A stretch of DNA of 64,000 bases from positions 6,713,501 through 6,777,500 of the forward strand of contig WHVY01000004.1 of assembly GCA_022266195.1 (NCBI GenBank), given 5' to 3'. Positions 27,201 to 39,200 of the stretch are shown here, in pieces; the first letter of the stretch is position 1; each line of letters opens with the position of its first letter. The notes under the pieces are model-generated. The model was not told the origin of the DNA. It ran no database searches and saw only the letters and a program-made list of their open reading frames with translations. This stretch comes from Tetranychus cinnabarinus (lineage: Eukaryota; Arthropoda; Arachnida; Trombidiformes; Tetranychidae). A program made the translations under genes and the position numbers.

Positions 27201-30200
27201 TTTCACGAGTATTCAGTGAAAAAAGTGTAAATAACAAGAAATACAATTCGATAGAAACCTTTTCTTATTCTCAATTCAACTTATTTTCTTGAATCAAAAA
27301 AAAGTTAACCTTTTGTAGTCTATTATAACTATCATGACCATAAATGATTTTCCAGTTTTTTCACAGAAAGTGTAACAAGCTTGAAACTGCTTTTACCTCC
27401 AAGGGATTGTCAACATTATCTTGCAAGAAAAATTGCAAGTCAAAAGAATATCAAATATTATCATTTTTTTCATTTCCAATTTTCAATTGTATTCCATGTC
27501 AAACATGCCTGTTCAACTATTGACTCAACCAATATTGGCAAATGCCAATTGTTGATGATTAGCTGAAACGGTGTAACCATTAAAATATTAAACTGCTGGA
27601 AGGGTCGAAGCAACTTGAATGTGTTTCACTTTTGCTTCATCAATTGAAACGAGATGAGACGAAATTGCGACTTGTGTCATTAAATAGCAATTTTTGTTGT
27701 CCAAATGTACATAAACTTATATTGATATTGACCCATTAAATCTGATAATTTACTTCATGTAACCTTATCAATTCCATTGATTTATTCCGAATGGTTGGTT
27801 TGATTAAAGCTGCAATCGTGTCAATCAAAAGAATAAAACTCTTAATTGTAATCAAGAAGCCAATAGTTGGATGGAAAATTATTGCAAATTATTTCCATCA
27901 TAATTCAGACAGAAATGTTTGTCTGGCTTTTACTTTTGCTTTACTGGTTAAACTCATCAAGCAAACGACTTGAGGTTATCATTAGGTTGCCTTCTTATTC
28001 TTGCTTTTCACAGCCGTTTTCCAGGAATAAAACTGTATGCCAATTTGGTTTGAATGGTTCAACGAAGAGAACTACTTTCAGTGAATTGGATAATTATATT
28101 TCATGTTATCAGCCACATTATTAATGTTTCTCCAGTTGATGGACATCGATAGATGCACCAAGGTTGATTATCATGTTAACCTTTCATCTTTTCATTCGTC
28201 TCGAGCTTCATTTGAAAAAGATTTTGTTTATTCACAAAATAATTTAGCTCCAGTAAATTAAAGCTACAAAATGTTTACACAAGTGATCACGATTCAAAAG
28301 GCAAAGACAAAACACTTTTGCAAAGAGAAAGTTTTTGTTCAACTTTTTCGCTCTTGAAATTCAGTTCAGGTTTTGTTATAATAATCAATTTTGATCGTCG
28401 CAATCGTTGCAAAAAGTCTTAGTCTGCAATTCTATGAACGAAAAATACTGAACTAAAAGTCTTAACTTTCTTTGTGATTATATGATCATTAAGTTTCGTT
28501 TTAACCAGTCGCCTATTTGCACATAATTTGCCATAAGATGAACTACGCTTTTTGCAGCTCAAACAGATCTAAACTTTTGATAATCACACAGCACTGACTG
28601 GAATATTTCATGCATTGAAATGTCTGGATTAGTCTAATAACCAATTTGTGCAGTTTACAATTTAAACAGCTTACCAATTGCACAGTAGATTAAACTGAAG
28701 TCGAGTTAACTTATGAAGTCTTAATAGCTCTTAATAATTGTTTATGAAATATCACTCAAGATTGATGAGTAAATGAGTTACTTAATATATGGTATGCTTG
28801 AGGTGCAATTTATCATGCATTTCACACTTGAATTGCTGAATAATTACAAGTATTTATAACGAAATTGGATAATATTAGCAAGTGATATTGAAATGATGAA
28901 AAGCAACTGATCGTTTAACGAGTAAATGTTTGTGCTGCAAATGGCAAATGTTTTTAAGGTTGCGATTTGTAAATTGCTTTATAACTGGCAAGTTTAATAA
29001 TGTTTGGTTTTGCTTTATTTGTTGCCAGTTGGAAATGGTTCAATGGTTTTTCATCACTTTTTTATGGATTGCCTTCAGCTTGGAGTAATGAAAATGTTCA
29101 TAAGTACATAACAAGTAACATTTGTAGACAAATTTATTGACAAATTGAAGAACCGTCATAAACCATGAATCATTGTTATTATTGTATCGATAGTCATTCG
29201 GTTGTTGCGATAATGTCACAAAATAAGCCGATCATGTCGACTCAACTTTGATCAATGCAATGATCAGGTTAGAATGGAGAAAAGGTAATATAAGTTTCAT
29301 CAGGATTGATGGTTAGATGGGATGCTGATACCAATAACGATGAAAATAATGGTGATGACCAAGATTAGTTAGAAGATAAAAGGACAACAAACATGGTGAG
29401 AGAATGACCGGAAAGGATTAGAATAGGTTTATCATTTGGTGCGTGATAATATTTCATTTGGACGTTTCACCAAATGCTGGTGATGTTAGCAAAAAAGAGA
29501 AGAGAGAAAAGCTCAACGAACACTGATCATTATTCATAATCATTTGTTTTTTTATCGTTGCTCGGTTCATGGTGATGGTGAGAAAAGATTTGCAGAAAAT
29601 TATTGAATGGCGAAAAGGGAAAAACGTTTGAAAACAAATGAATAATAAAGAAGAGGAAACAAAGCACAAATGCAAGAGTAAACAAAAACTTCTCTACTCT
29701 TTCAATTTCCAAGTAAATCTCATGAATCTCAAGGTTCATCATGACTTAAACTCATTCCAGTTTGCTCATGTTCCTATCATTTCGTCTCTTTCAATGCATA
29801 AATTGTTTAAACAAAACTCAATTGACCATCAAATTTTATCATTTCCATGGAAATGTCGAGGAATGGAAAAAAAGTTTAGAAAATTTCGCTTCAAACAACT
29901 TCCATTTTCCCCTCAGCTTCGACAATTGCTTGAGCAAAATTGTGGTCGTTCTAACAGCAAGTTTTAACGACTGCAATTAGTAGTTAGTTGTAAGGTTAGG
30001 AAAAGGAAATGTCTTTAATTTCGAAGGGAAAAGTCTACGAATTGCCAAGCTTCGAATAGTACAGCAAAATCGTTGATCTTGTTTTCCTTCTTAATGCAGA
30101 TGCTGATGGTTATTGACAAGATCAAGTTATTCATTTCAAACTTAATGCAACATTAAGAGATCAATGCAATTATGATTTAATTGGACAAACAATCATCTCA

Positions 30201-33200
30201 GGTTGGATTATGCTTTCAACTTGGACATTAAATGCATCTTGATCTTGGGATATTCATTAATAAGATCATGTATCAATATGTAACCAAACTCATGAGCTTT
30301 AGTTAGAGTAAATTCGGCAGAAAAATGCTGAAGACTTCAAATAATTTGCAAAAATTGTCTGAAATGAAAGTTTCTATTCACTGAAAGAGTGAACATTTCA
30401 AAGCGAATCCAACTATTGACTTCAAGTTCTGCCTTTTCCTTCAAATTTAGTCTAATCAAAAACCAACTTCACCTAAATTGAAATGCAATTTAACTTGCAT
30501 TATTGGCCTTTACTTTTAAATTGCATTATTAGTTAAGCTAATTAATTAAAGAATAATGAACAAAGGAAAATCAAAATAACAATTAACAAGAATAGCAATT
30601 CTTAGCCAACATTTTGCATAATTTTCGTTCATTAAACTCTTTTTGTGACCAATTTTGTCTTCAATTGAATCATGTTATCCAATTAGAAATTTATTCAATA
30701 AAAGAAGGTGAATTTTCTGGTGAATAATTAAGCTTTCATTTGGTTCAGATTTTCTCAATTTCGACTCTTTTAATTTACTTTCCTTATTTAGTCCTTTTCA
30801 ATCTTTGAGTTTTAAAAGTTAATTTTGTAAAAGTTTACTCGTTCATGAGTAAATTCAAGTTTACAATTGATAAATTGAAATACAACTCGGGCAACTCTCG
30901 ATTCTCTGAATGTTCACCTTTTCTTTCCTTCGCTTATCCTGAAAAGATTGACAGTTGACAAAGACTTACCTTTTTGAAGAAAAATAAACACAGAATTGAC
31001 ATTCTTTTTCCTGTTCAACTGACAATGAAATGTTGAACCTGTCAATGAGATTTTAATCATCTTCATCTGATTGATCTCTATAACAAGTTCATAAATGTTG
31101 ACAATCACTTTGGATTGTCACCTGATAAGTTTATATAACTTGTTGGATTGCATTCAAGTTGAAATTCTGGAAAAAATCATTTTTCTTTTCTGTTCCATTC
31201 TTGGAAAATAAACTTTATTGTTTACCAAATGGATTATTTTGCTATCATTTTGCCATTTTATGGCTCTTCAAGAGATTAATTACTCCATGAAAAAGGATGA
31301 AATGGAATTTAAAGAAAGCGAAAAAATTGATTCTGATAACAAAAGTTTTTATTCTTATCCCGATCTCTTGTCATTTAACTTTAAATCAATAGTAGAAAGA
31401 AATGTTTAACCAACGTGAAATTCAGTCTTGAAACTGGTTCATTCTTCAAATTTATTGAATAGAAAAAGGAATAAAATTGAAGCGAAAAAAGAAGAAAAAA
31501 TGTTTTCATGTTTTTCCATGTTTTCATTCAGTGGAGTTAATCCTACCGAAAAACATGATGGAACTGTTAGTAATCTTTTTTTCAATGTTTTTCAGTGCGA
31601 ACATCAGGAGTTGCAGAAAGGAAATTTCGTTGAAAGGAAAAGTAAAATTGATTCAATCGGTTGTTATAAAGATATGATTGTTGATGCTTCATCAAATTCA
31701 ATTTGATAAATAGCTAAATGTTTCGTTAAATTGACTTCATGCCAAGTTACTTGTTCAACTTTAATCCAACCTTCGAAAGTTTTCAATCTTTTAATTCATT
31801 GTTTTTGTTTTCCTTTGAGAGTCTGGTTGGACAAGTTGGCTAAACTAAAGTAATAACACAAGAATAAAGACTTTTTTGCAGTAAAAGTTTGTCTTTTCAA
31901 TTCGCTTGACCAGAGACTGAAATGCTCATAAGTTGCTTGAGTTTGTTGCTTTTATGGTATTTTGAAAGTACGAAGGTTCGATATCGAAAAGGTTACTGCA
32001 TAATCGAATTTCTTTCATGTTCTCGTGGAGAAATAGACATTTTTAAGGTTTCAAGTTCTAGAACTCTTGTCCGATTTTCCAAATTTTCCTGCATTCAATA
32101 TCACTTGACATAATGTTAATAACAGTGAAGTCTGAGCGTGTATATGACTGGAAATTTTATTGCATTTTCATTCAAACCTAAGAGTTATTAACCCAACTTT
32201 ATTAGGTATCATAGTTACACGAAAAGATGAATTCGATGAGAAAGTAAATGTGCAAAAGTGAAGAGTAAAAGTTTGAGTAGACGATTTCCTCGAAAACTGT
32301 TGCCCAAAGAAACTTTTTCTATTCCCTTCTAAACTTACTATCCATCCTCTTACAAGAGTATCGAGTTTCAACTCAAAAGTCTTTGCATTTATTCCTCTGA
32401 ATTGGATAAAGAGAAGAAAAAGATGAAAAAGATTTGCAAAGTTATTCTTTGCTCATTTAAACGATAAACAGTTTTTCAGCACGCTCTGTCAGAAAATAAA
32501 CATTAAAATAAGCTTCTTCTTCTACTTTTAAGGTGAGTGTACAACCCTTCCAATCCTGATAATTGATTGTTTACTCTTTTAGACAAGATTCCAAGAGTAG
32601 TTAATATTGTGAAGTACTAAAATTTGTCCACTTAAGTGGTCTTAATCTTAAAAGATAATTATTGGCCACTCAAGTGGTCAATCTATCCAAAGATAGAGAG
32701 ATACATTTTCTCAAAACTTTCCATGTAAACATCTTCAAAGATGTTATCTCGAGTTGAAATTGTATTTAAGGAAAAGCAATTGTAAAGATAAGGCAGTCTA
32801 GTTTTGACCATTAAAGTAAAAACATTAAAAGAACTCGGCTTCTTCACATTTGGAGGTTCCACCGAGAGCTGTTTTATACACTTCGCATCATAATAGTTTT
32901 CTTTTAAATTTATATACTAGTAGTTTCCTTTTCAAATCTCTATACCTCACTTTCATTTTAACATTGTTCCTCGTACCTTATTAAAATCATGACGGAAAAA
33001 TACACTCTTCTTAATGAGATCGACGTCAGAAAAACGTTTGGTGAAATGCTCACTAATGCTCAACAGCATCGACTCGTCAGAGTCCAGCCTTTCTCAGGTG
33101 AATCGAATTCAGACGTCTCCAAGTTTATTGAGGATTACGAGTTAATGGCTACCGATTACAATTGGAGTGAGGGAGACCGTTTGGCAAAATTACATCTTTA

Positions 33201-36200
33201 CCTACAAGGAAACGCTCGTGATTGGTTTAAAATAAACACAAAGAAACTGGACACTTGGAAAAACGCAAAGGACCAGCTTGAAAAGTATTTTATGCCAACC
33301 GGTCACAAGGAACACCTGATGCAACTGTTAAGAAACCGTAAACAAAAGGTAGGTGAACCCGTGCTTACATATATCCTTGAAAAGCAAATTTTGTGCCACA
33401 AATTGAATCAATCAATGGAAGAAGATGAAATTTTCGATCATCTCTATTCTGGTATGGATGGCGAAATAAGTTCACGACTCTATCAATACAAACCCAAGGA
33501 TTTGGAAGATTTCATCGAGCAAGCCAAGAGGATAGAACATGGGCTTTCCAAAACAGAAAAGAAAAGCGAAATCTCTCAATTAAGAGAAGAAATGAAGGAA
33601 CTGATTTCAACGTTGGCTGATGCAATGAAGACCAATCGCCCAAATATATCGGGACAATATCGCCACCCTCAAAGACCAAGTCATCGGACTACTGATAATC
33701 GTCCAATATGTTGGAATTGCAACCGATCTGGCCACACTCGAATCAACTGCCCCGATCTTCAGGCAACTGCCCCAGTCCACGCGCCAAGAAATCATCATGA
33801 GAATTCGTGGACCCGAGAAGGTTCAGGTAACAATCATCGTGATAATGTGACATCACCCGGTGCCCCTACTAGGTTCAGAGAGAATACAGCTAATAAAGTA
33901 ACTGAAAACGATCGAGCTGTTCCTAATCTGTTGATTGTGGCTGGGTCCGTCGAAGGCATACCTGCTCTCTGCCTTATTGACCCTGGTTCGACCGTTTCAA
34001 TGATAAATGATAGACTAGCTTCACAACTGTCTGACATAAAGCCCTACCATGGTGGATGTGGTCGAGCAGTTAATGGCGAACCTGTGCGGATTAAAGGGAA
34101 AATCAACGTTAAGATACAATTACAGGAGCTCAATGGCCCAATAACAATTCCAGCTTTAGTTGCTTCAGACCTGAGTCACGATTGCCTTCTAGGTAATGAT
34201 TTCAACCAACGAGCAGGTCTCATTATAAACTGTGCCACTATGAGCATAACCTGTAGCCCTGAAAGCTCAGTTAACTCCTCCTTAGCAGAAGAGATGACAT
34301 CTCTGGCAGAATTTGAAAGCGATGAGTTAGGTATGATACCATTGGACATTGAAGAGTTCTGCCTCATGGCTTTGGAAGAGCCTCTTCAAATGAACTTAGG
34401 AGAAAACCTAACCCCGGACGAAAAGACTCAGGTGAATGATCTCCTTAGCCGATACAAGGAAGCCCTTGCTGATGACCCATCTAAACTCGGTCATTGCACA
34501 GCATTTTACCATCGAATCAACATCACAAGCTTCCAACCAGTCAGCGCCGCACCCTATCGCTATTCCTGGCCGATTCGAGAATTCATTAATACAGAAATCA
34601 ACAAAATGCTCGAACTGGGTGTTGTGAGGCCCTCTAAATCACCGTTCAGCAGTCCGGTTGTCGTAGTTGGCAAGAAGGATGGCTCAAAGAGACTTTGTGT
34701 CGACTTACGAAAATTAAATGCCATCACCAAAAAGGACGTCTATCCGTTACCAAATATCGACGACCTGTTAGCAACTCTAGTTGGGTCGAAGTTTTTCTGC
34801 ACATTGGATCTAAATTCAGGATACTGGCAGATCAGTATGCACCCGGATGATATTGAGAAGACTGCCTTCTGTACGCAAGATGGATTTTATGAATTCACCA
34901 GGATGCCATTCGGACTGTGTAACGCTCCAGCAACTTTCCAGCGGACGATGGATGTAATCTTGGCCGGTCTAAAATATCGTGCTTGCCTTGTCTACCTGGA
35001 TGACATAGTGGTTTTTGGCAGTAGCTTTGCAGAAATGATTATTAGGCTCGAAAAGGTGTTGAGTGCCATAAGATCGGCTGGTTTAACCCTCAAACCAAGT
35101 AAGTGTTACTTCGGGATCGAAAAGGTACAATTTTTAGGTCATGTTATCACAAAGGATGGAATAAGCACCGATTCCAGCAAGGTTAGTGCCATCATCAACT
35201 TCCCAACACCTCGCAGTGTTACCGAAATCAGAAGTTTTGTAGGCTTAGCTGGCTACTACCGAAAATTTATAAAGGATTTCTCCATCATAGCCAAGCCTTT
35301 AACGCAACTGACTAGAAAAAATGCTCAGTTTGTCTGGAATTTGGAATGCGACCAAGCCTTTCATGACCTCAAGCATAAGTTAACCCATGCTCCGATTTTG
35401 GCCCACTTCGATCAAAGAAAATCGATAGAACTACACTGTGATGCATCGCGCGAAGGAATCGGAGCTGCATTGATGCAACGTGATGAGAATGGCATTGAAT
35501 TAGTCTGGGTAATTAGTCGACTACTTACGGATACTGAAAAGAGATACCCAATCACAGAACAAGAAGCTCTGTCTATAGTTTGGAGCCTGAAAAAACTTAG
35601 AACCTTCTTGTTAGGAATAAACTTCTCGATCTATACCGATCATAAGGCGTTATGTTGGCTCATGCAAAAGAAAGACCTTAGCGATAGGCTAACCCGTTGG
35701 GCGCTTGCCGTTCAAGAATATAACTTTAACATCATTTACAAACCTGGAATAAATCACCATGTTCCCGATTACCTATCTCGATACACGTCTATCGTGGAGA
35801 ATGAACCCGACGAAGAAGAAAAACATTTTGTAAATAATATCGCCACAATATCAGGACAAAATTTGAGAAAGAGACAAAATGGCGATCGAGAGTGCAAATC
35901 GATGATTCAAGCAATCCTCAATCCAGAGGAGCACCAAACTACCAACACGACAGGTTTCACCCTTTATGAGGACATCCTTCACAAGCTGGTAGAAGATGAA
36001 ACAGGTCCAAAGTTGGTACCATGTATACCTAAAAGTTTAGTTGGGGAGACATTGTATCTATTGCACGATGATCCCATCTCTGGGCACCTCGGTGTAAATA
36101 AAACCCTACAGAAAGCGAAAGTGCGATATTACTGGCCGAATATGGTAACAGACATCAAAGAATACGTGAAATCATGCCGTGATTGCCAGGGAAAGAAACA

Positions 36201-39200
36201 AGAATGCCGACCCAGTCCCGGTTTACTCTGTCCGATAGAAGTAGGAGGTCCTTTCGAACGAATAGGGATGGATCTTTTGGGACCGTTTCCAAAGACCGAA
36301 TCAGGAAATACGACCATAATTGTAGCCACAGACTACTTAACTAGGTGGGCTGAATGTAGGGCATTGATAAATGGATCGAGTGCCAGCATTGCAAGCTTTG
36401 TAGTCGAAAACATCATCTGTCGCTTTGGTGCCCCTAATGTTTTCCTGACAGACCGTGGCAAAGCATTCCAAAGCAGATTCATTGAGGACCTTTATCGGCT
36501 AGTGGGAGCCACACACGCGCGGACTTCAGCTTACCATCCGGCAACCAATGGACTAACAGAGAGGTTCAACAAGACTTTGGCAACCATGTTGTCAATGTAT
36601 GTCAACACCAAGCACAATGACTGGGACCGTGCCCTGAATTTTGTCTGTATGGCTTACAACACCACTCAGCAAGCTTCTACCAAATTCTCGCCTTTCTTTC
36701 TCTTGCATGGTTTCGAAGCAAAATTACCTACTTCCCTGATCGGAGAACCCGAGACTATGGGAGTTCCCGACGCTTCGGAATATGGCGAGCTCTTGACGAC
36801 GTTCCTCAACGAGAAAAGAAATTTAGCTCGTCAGAACCTTCAATTAGCACAACTTGCGAACAAAAAAGACTACGACCAAAGACATCGCCCGGTCGTCTTC
36901 GCTGAAGGAGAGAAAGTCTTAGTTTACACACCACAGAGGAAGAAGGGAAGGGCTGAGAAGCTCCTGCATTTCTTCAGAGGGCCGTTCGTTATCAAAGAAA
37001 GACGCGGTATAAACTCATATTTAGTTCACCCCGAAGGTGATTCAACAAAATTAGACTATGTCCACGTTAGCCGGCTCAAGGCATTTATAGAACGCTTACC
37101 TCAATTAGCGACAGAAGAAGATCACACGGACGAGCTTAGTGAGGATGACACGGTATTAAATTCATCTACTCCGCTCGAAGTTCCAACCACCGACCCTGAA
37201 GTGGGTGAAGCTGCCGAGTTGGAACCTAGCTCAAGCGATACCGAAACTTTAGCAATGAGCCCACCAAATCCAATAAACACTGTCCCATCGCCTGGTGAAG
37301 ATGTTATACCTGAAACGCCACCATCAGAAACTGAAAGCGAGCCAGAACAAGAACAACCGGAACCAAGTAATCCTGTCCCTCCAAGGAGATCTACACGGCA
37401 GAGAAGGGCACCTAATCGGTTAAGCTATGCGATCCTAGCACCCTTTATTATGTTCATGATAATTGCGTTAGTTTCAGCTGGCTTTGAAAAAGCTCACCCC
37501 GTTCTGTGGCGAAAGTCCACTCAGCCGGTTATTAAAGGATTTCTAGAGGTTGATGCTGAAGTATTATTCGATAAGCCATGTGCAGTCTTCAGCAGTACAT
37601 TAAATAATACCAACTATCAACTCGGCTACATAGTCCGTTGGTGTGAGCGAAGCTGGCAAGAAGATTTTATGTGGCCACTCACCAAGATGTGTGACACAGA
37701 TTTCGAGTTGGAAGCCCATCGAACAAGAAGATTTGCAGTCACCACCATTGTGTTGGGAATAACCGCCGTCGTTTCTGTCTTCTCGTTAGGATTAGGAGCA
37801 ATAAGTGTATCGGAAACGCTTAAGAATAAGGACGAGATAGACCATGTTAAGAACCTAATGGAGAAACAACTGCTACAAACACAGATAATAAGACATGCAA
37901 CCCTCACCAATAACGACGCCACCCGAAAGCTCATAGAGAATCTTCAGGATTTATCAAGAGAAGTGAACAAACTGTCCCGTAGAATGGAAGAGTATTCACA
38001 TACCATGCCTTTAGTCTCCCACCTTAACTCGCTACTTGTTAATAGAATAAAGATTGCTCGAATACAGATGCAAAAGATTGATGAAGAATGGAAAGACGGT
38101 AAAATAAGTCAAACCTTCTTTGAGCTTTTCAACATAACACTGCCGTGTGGAGATAATTGCGACATCTCCTCAGCACGTAATTTGAAATGTTTTCTGGATA
38201 CAAAGAAACAGAGAGTGAACTTTAACTTTTTAGTATCGGAAAAGTCACCAGAACTCATGGTCTTAGAGGCTGACCCATTCGTACTACATGCTTACGAGCC
38301 CAGGGGCGGTGAACATTGCAAACTTCTTTATTCAGGAATCCGATTTGTCTTATATAATAACGTAACAGGATGCCTCTCCCCTCTCCCTGTCCAAAACCTC
38401 GAGAAACATCACAACATTCTCCTGTCACCAGAGAACCTCGAGTGTAATAGAAATTCGGCTTATAACACCAGCTCGAATTGGCGACAGTACGAATGTAGAC
38501 ACCAACCTTTCCTGACGGAGAGCCAAGTAACTCAAATAAAACCCTTCGGTGGCTGGAACTTTATCTATTGCTCAGGGTTCAATATACACCTATACAATAG
38601 AACCTTGGCCTGTCCAGTCTACCCATTCAGGGTCAGCGCCACTGCAACTTTCACCATTGGGAACACTACGTACGACTTCAAACGATCACATGTTATATCC
38701 ACCCTAAAATTAGATCCTTCAATAACGGAGAAGATAAATTTCCTCCTCACTCCAGACCTCCATCTGTTCGACTTTGACGAGACTATCAAGGAATTAAAAG
38801 AAACAAAACGAGAACTAGAATCTATTCCCGCCAATCAATTTATGTTAGAATATAACATAAATGTTATTCTTTTATCTGCCCTAGTTATTATCACAGGATT
38901 AATTGTTCTTTATTGCTTACGTAAGCAAATAGGTCATAGAAACCGTACAAGAGTAACCGCAATTGCGTCAGAAGCATCTGAAGAACAGGAAATGGCTGAA
39001 ATGGACTCTAACAAACCAAAGAGCAACAAGGTCATCCTGATTCGACATTGAGTTAGACCCATAAGACTAATCCGATAACTACCGACTTAGAAAATTTCCA
39101 CTGTCCCTAAATTGTCCCGATATTTTAACTTAGAAAAATTTCCACTGTCCCTAAATTGTCCCGATATTTTAACTTAGAAAAATTTCCATTGTCCCTAAAT

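Larger units (their letters stand above)
23839..32603. other. Intronic stretch, mostly featureless
   Basis: AT-rich intron sequence up to the LTR element. The longest open frame (29638-29967, 109 codons) and others near 31.4-31.7 kb show no recognisable motif and look like chance. A perfect hairpin lies at 25318-25348. A diverged copy of sequence found on the far side of the LTR element lies at 31891-31990. Confidence 0.45.
32608..32848 (+). repeat. 5' long terminal repeat (241 bp)
   Basis: It begins TGTGAAGTACTAA and ends GGCTTCTTCACA. A TATTTAA box sits at 32763-32769, and an Inr-like CAGTCTAG about 30 bases downstream marks the likely U3/R border near 32793. The U3 part contains two NK2-site-like palindromes and an inverted repeat, annotated separately. 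ATTAAA variants near the end may serve as poly(A) signals in the 3' copy. Confidence 0.93.

Noticed and set aside
29638..29967. 109-codon + strand frame with ATG
   Set aside because: No recognisable domain, ordinary intron composition, no splice or poly(A) context. Length is within chance for a 64-kb window.
37626..37934. 102-codon - strand frame within env
   Set aside because: It lies fully inside the strongly supported sense frame, lacks motifs and has no promoter or poly(A) context, unlike the antisense gene at 39396-39926.
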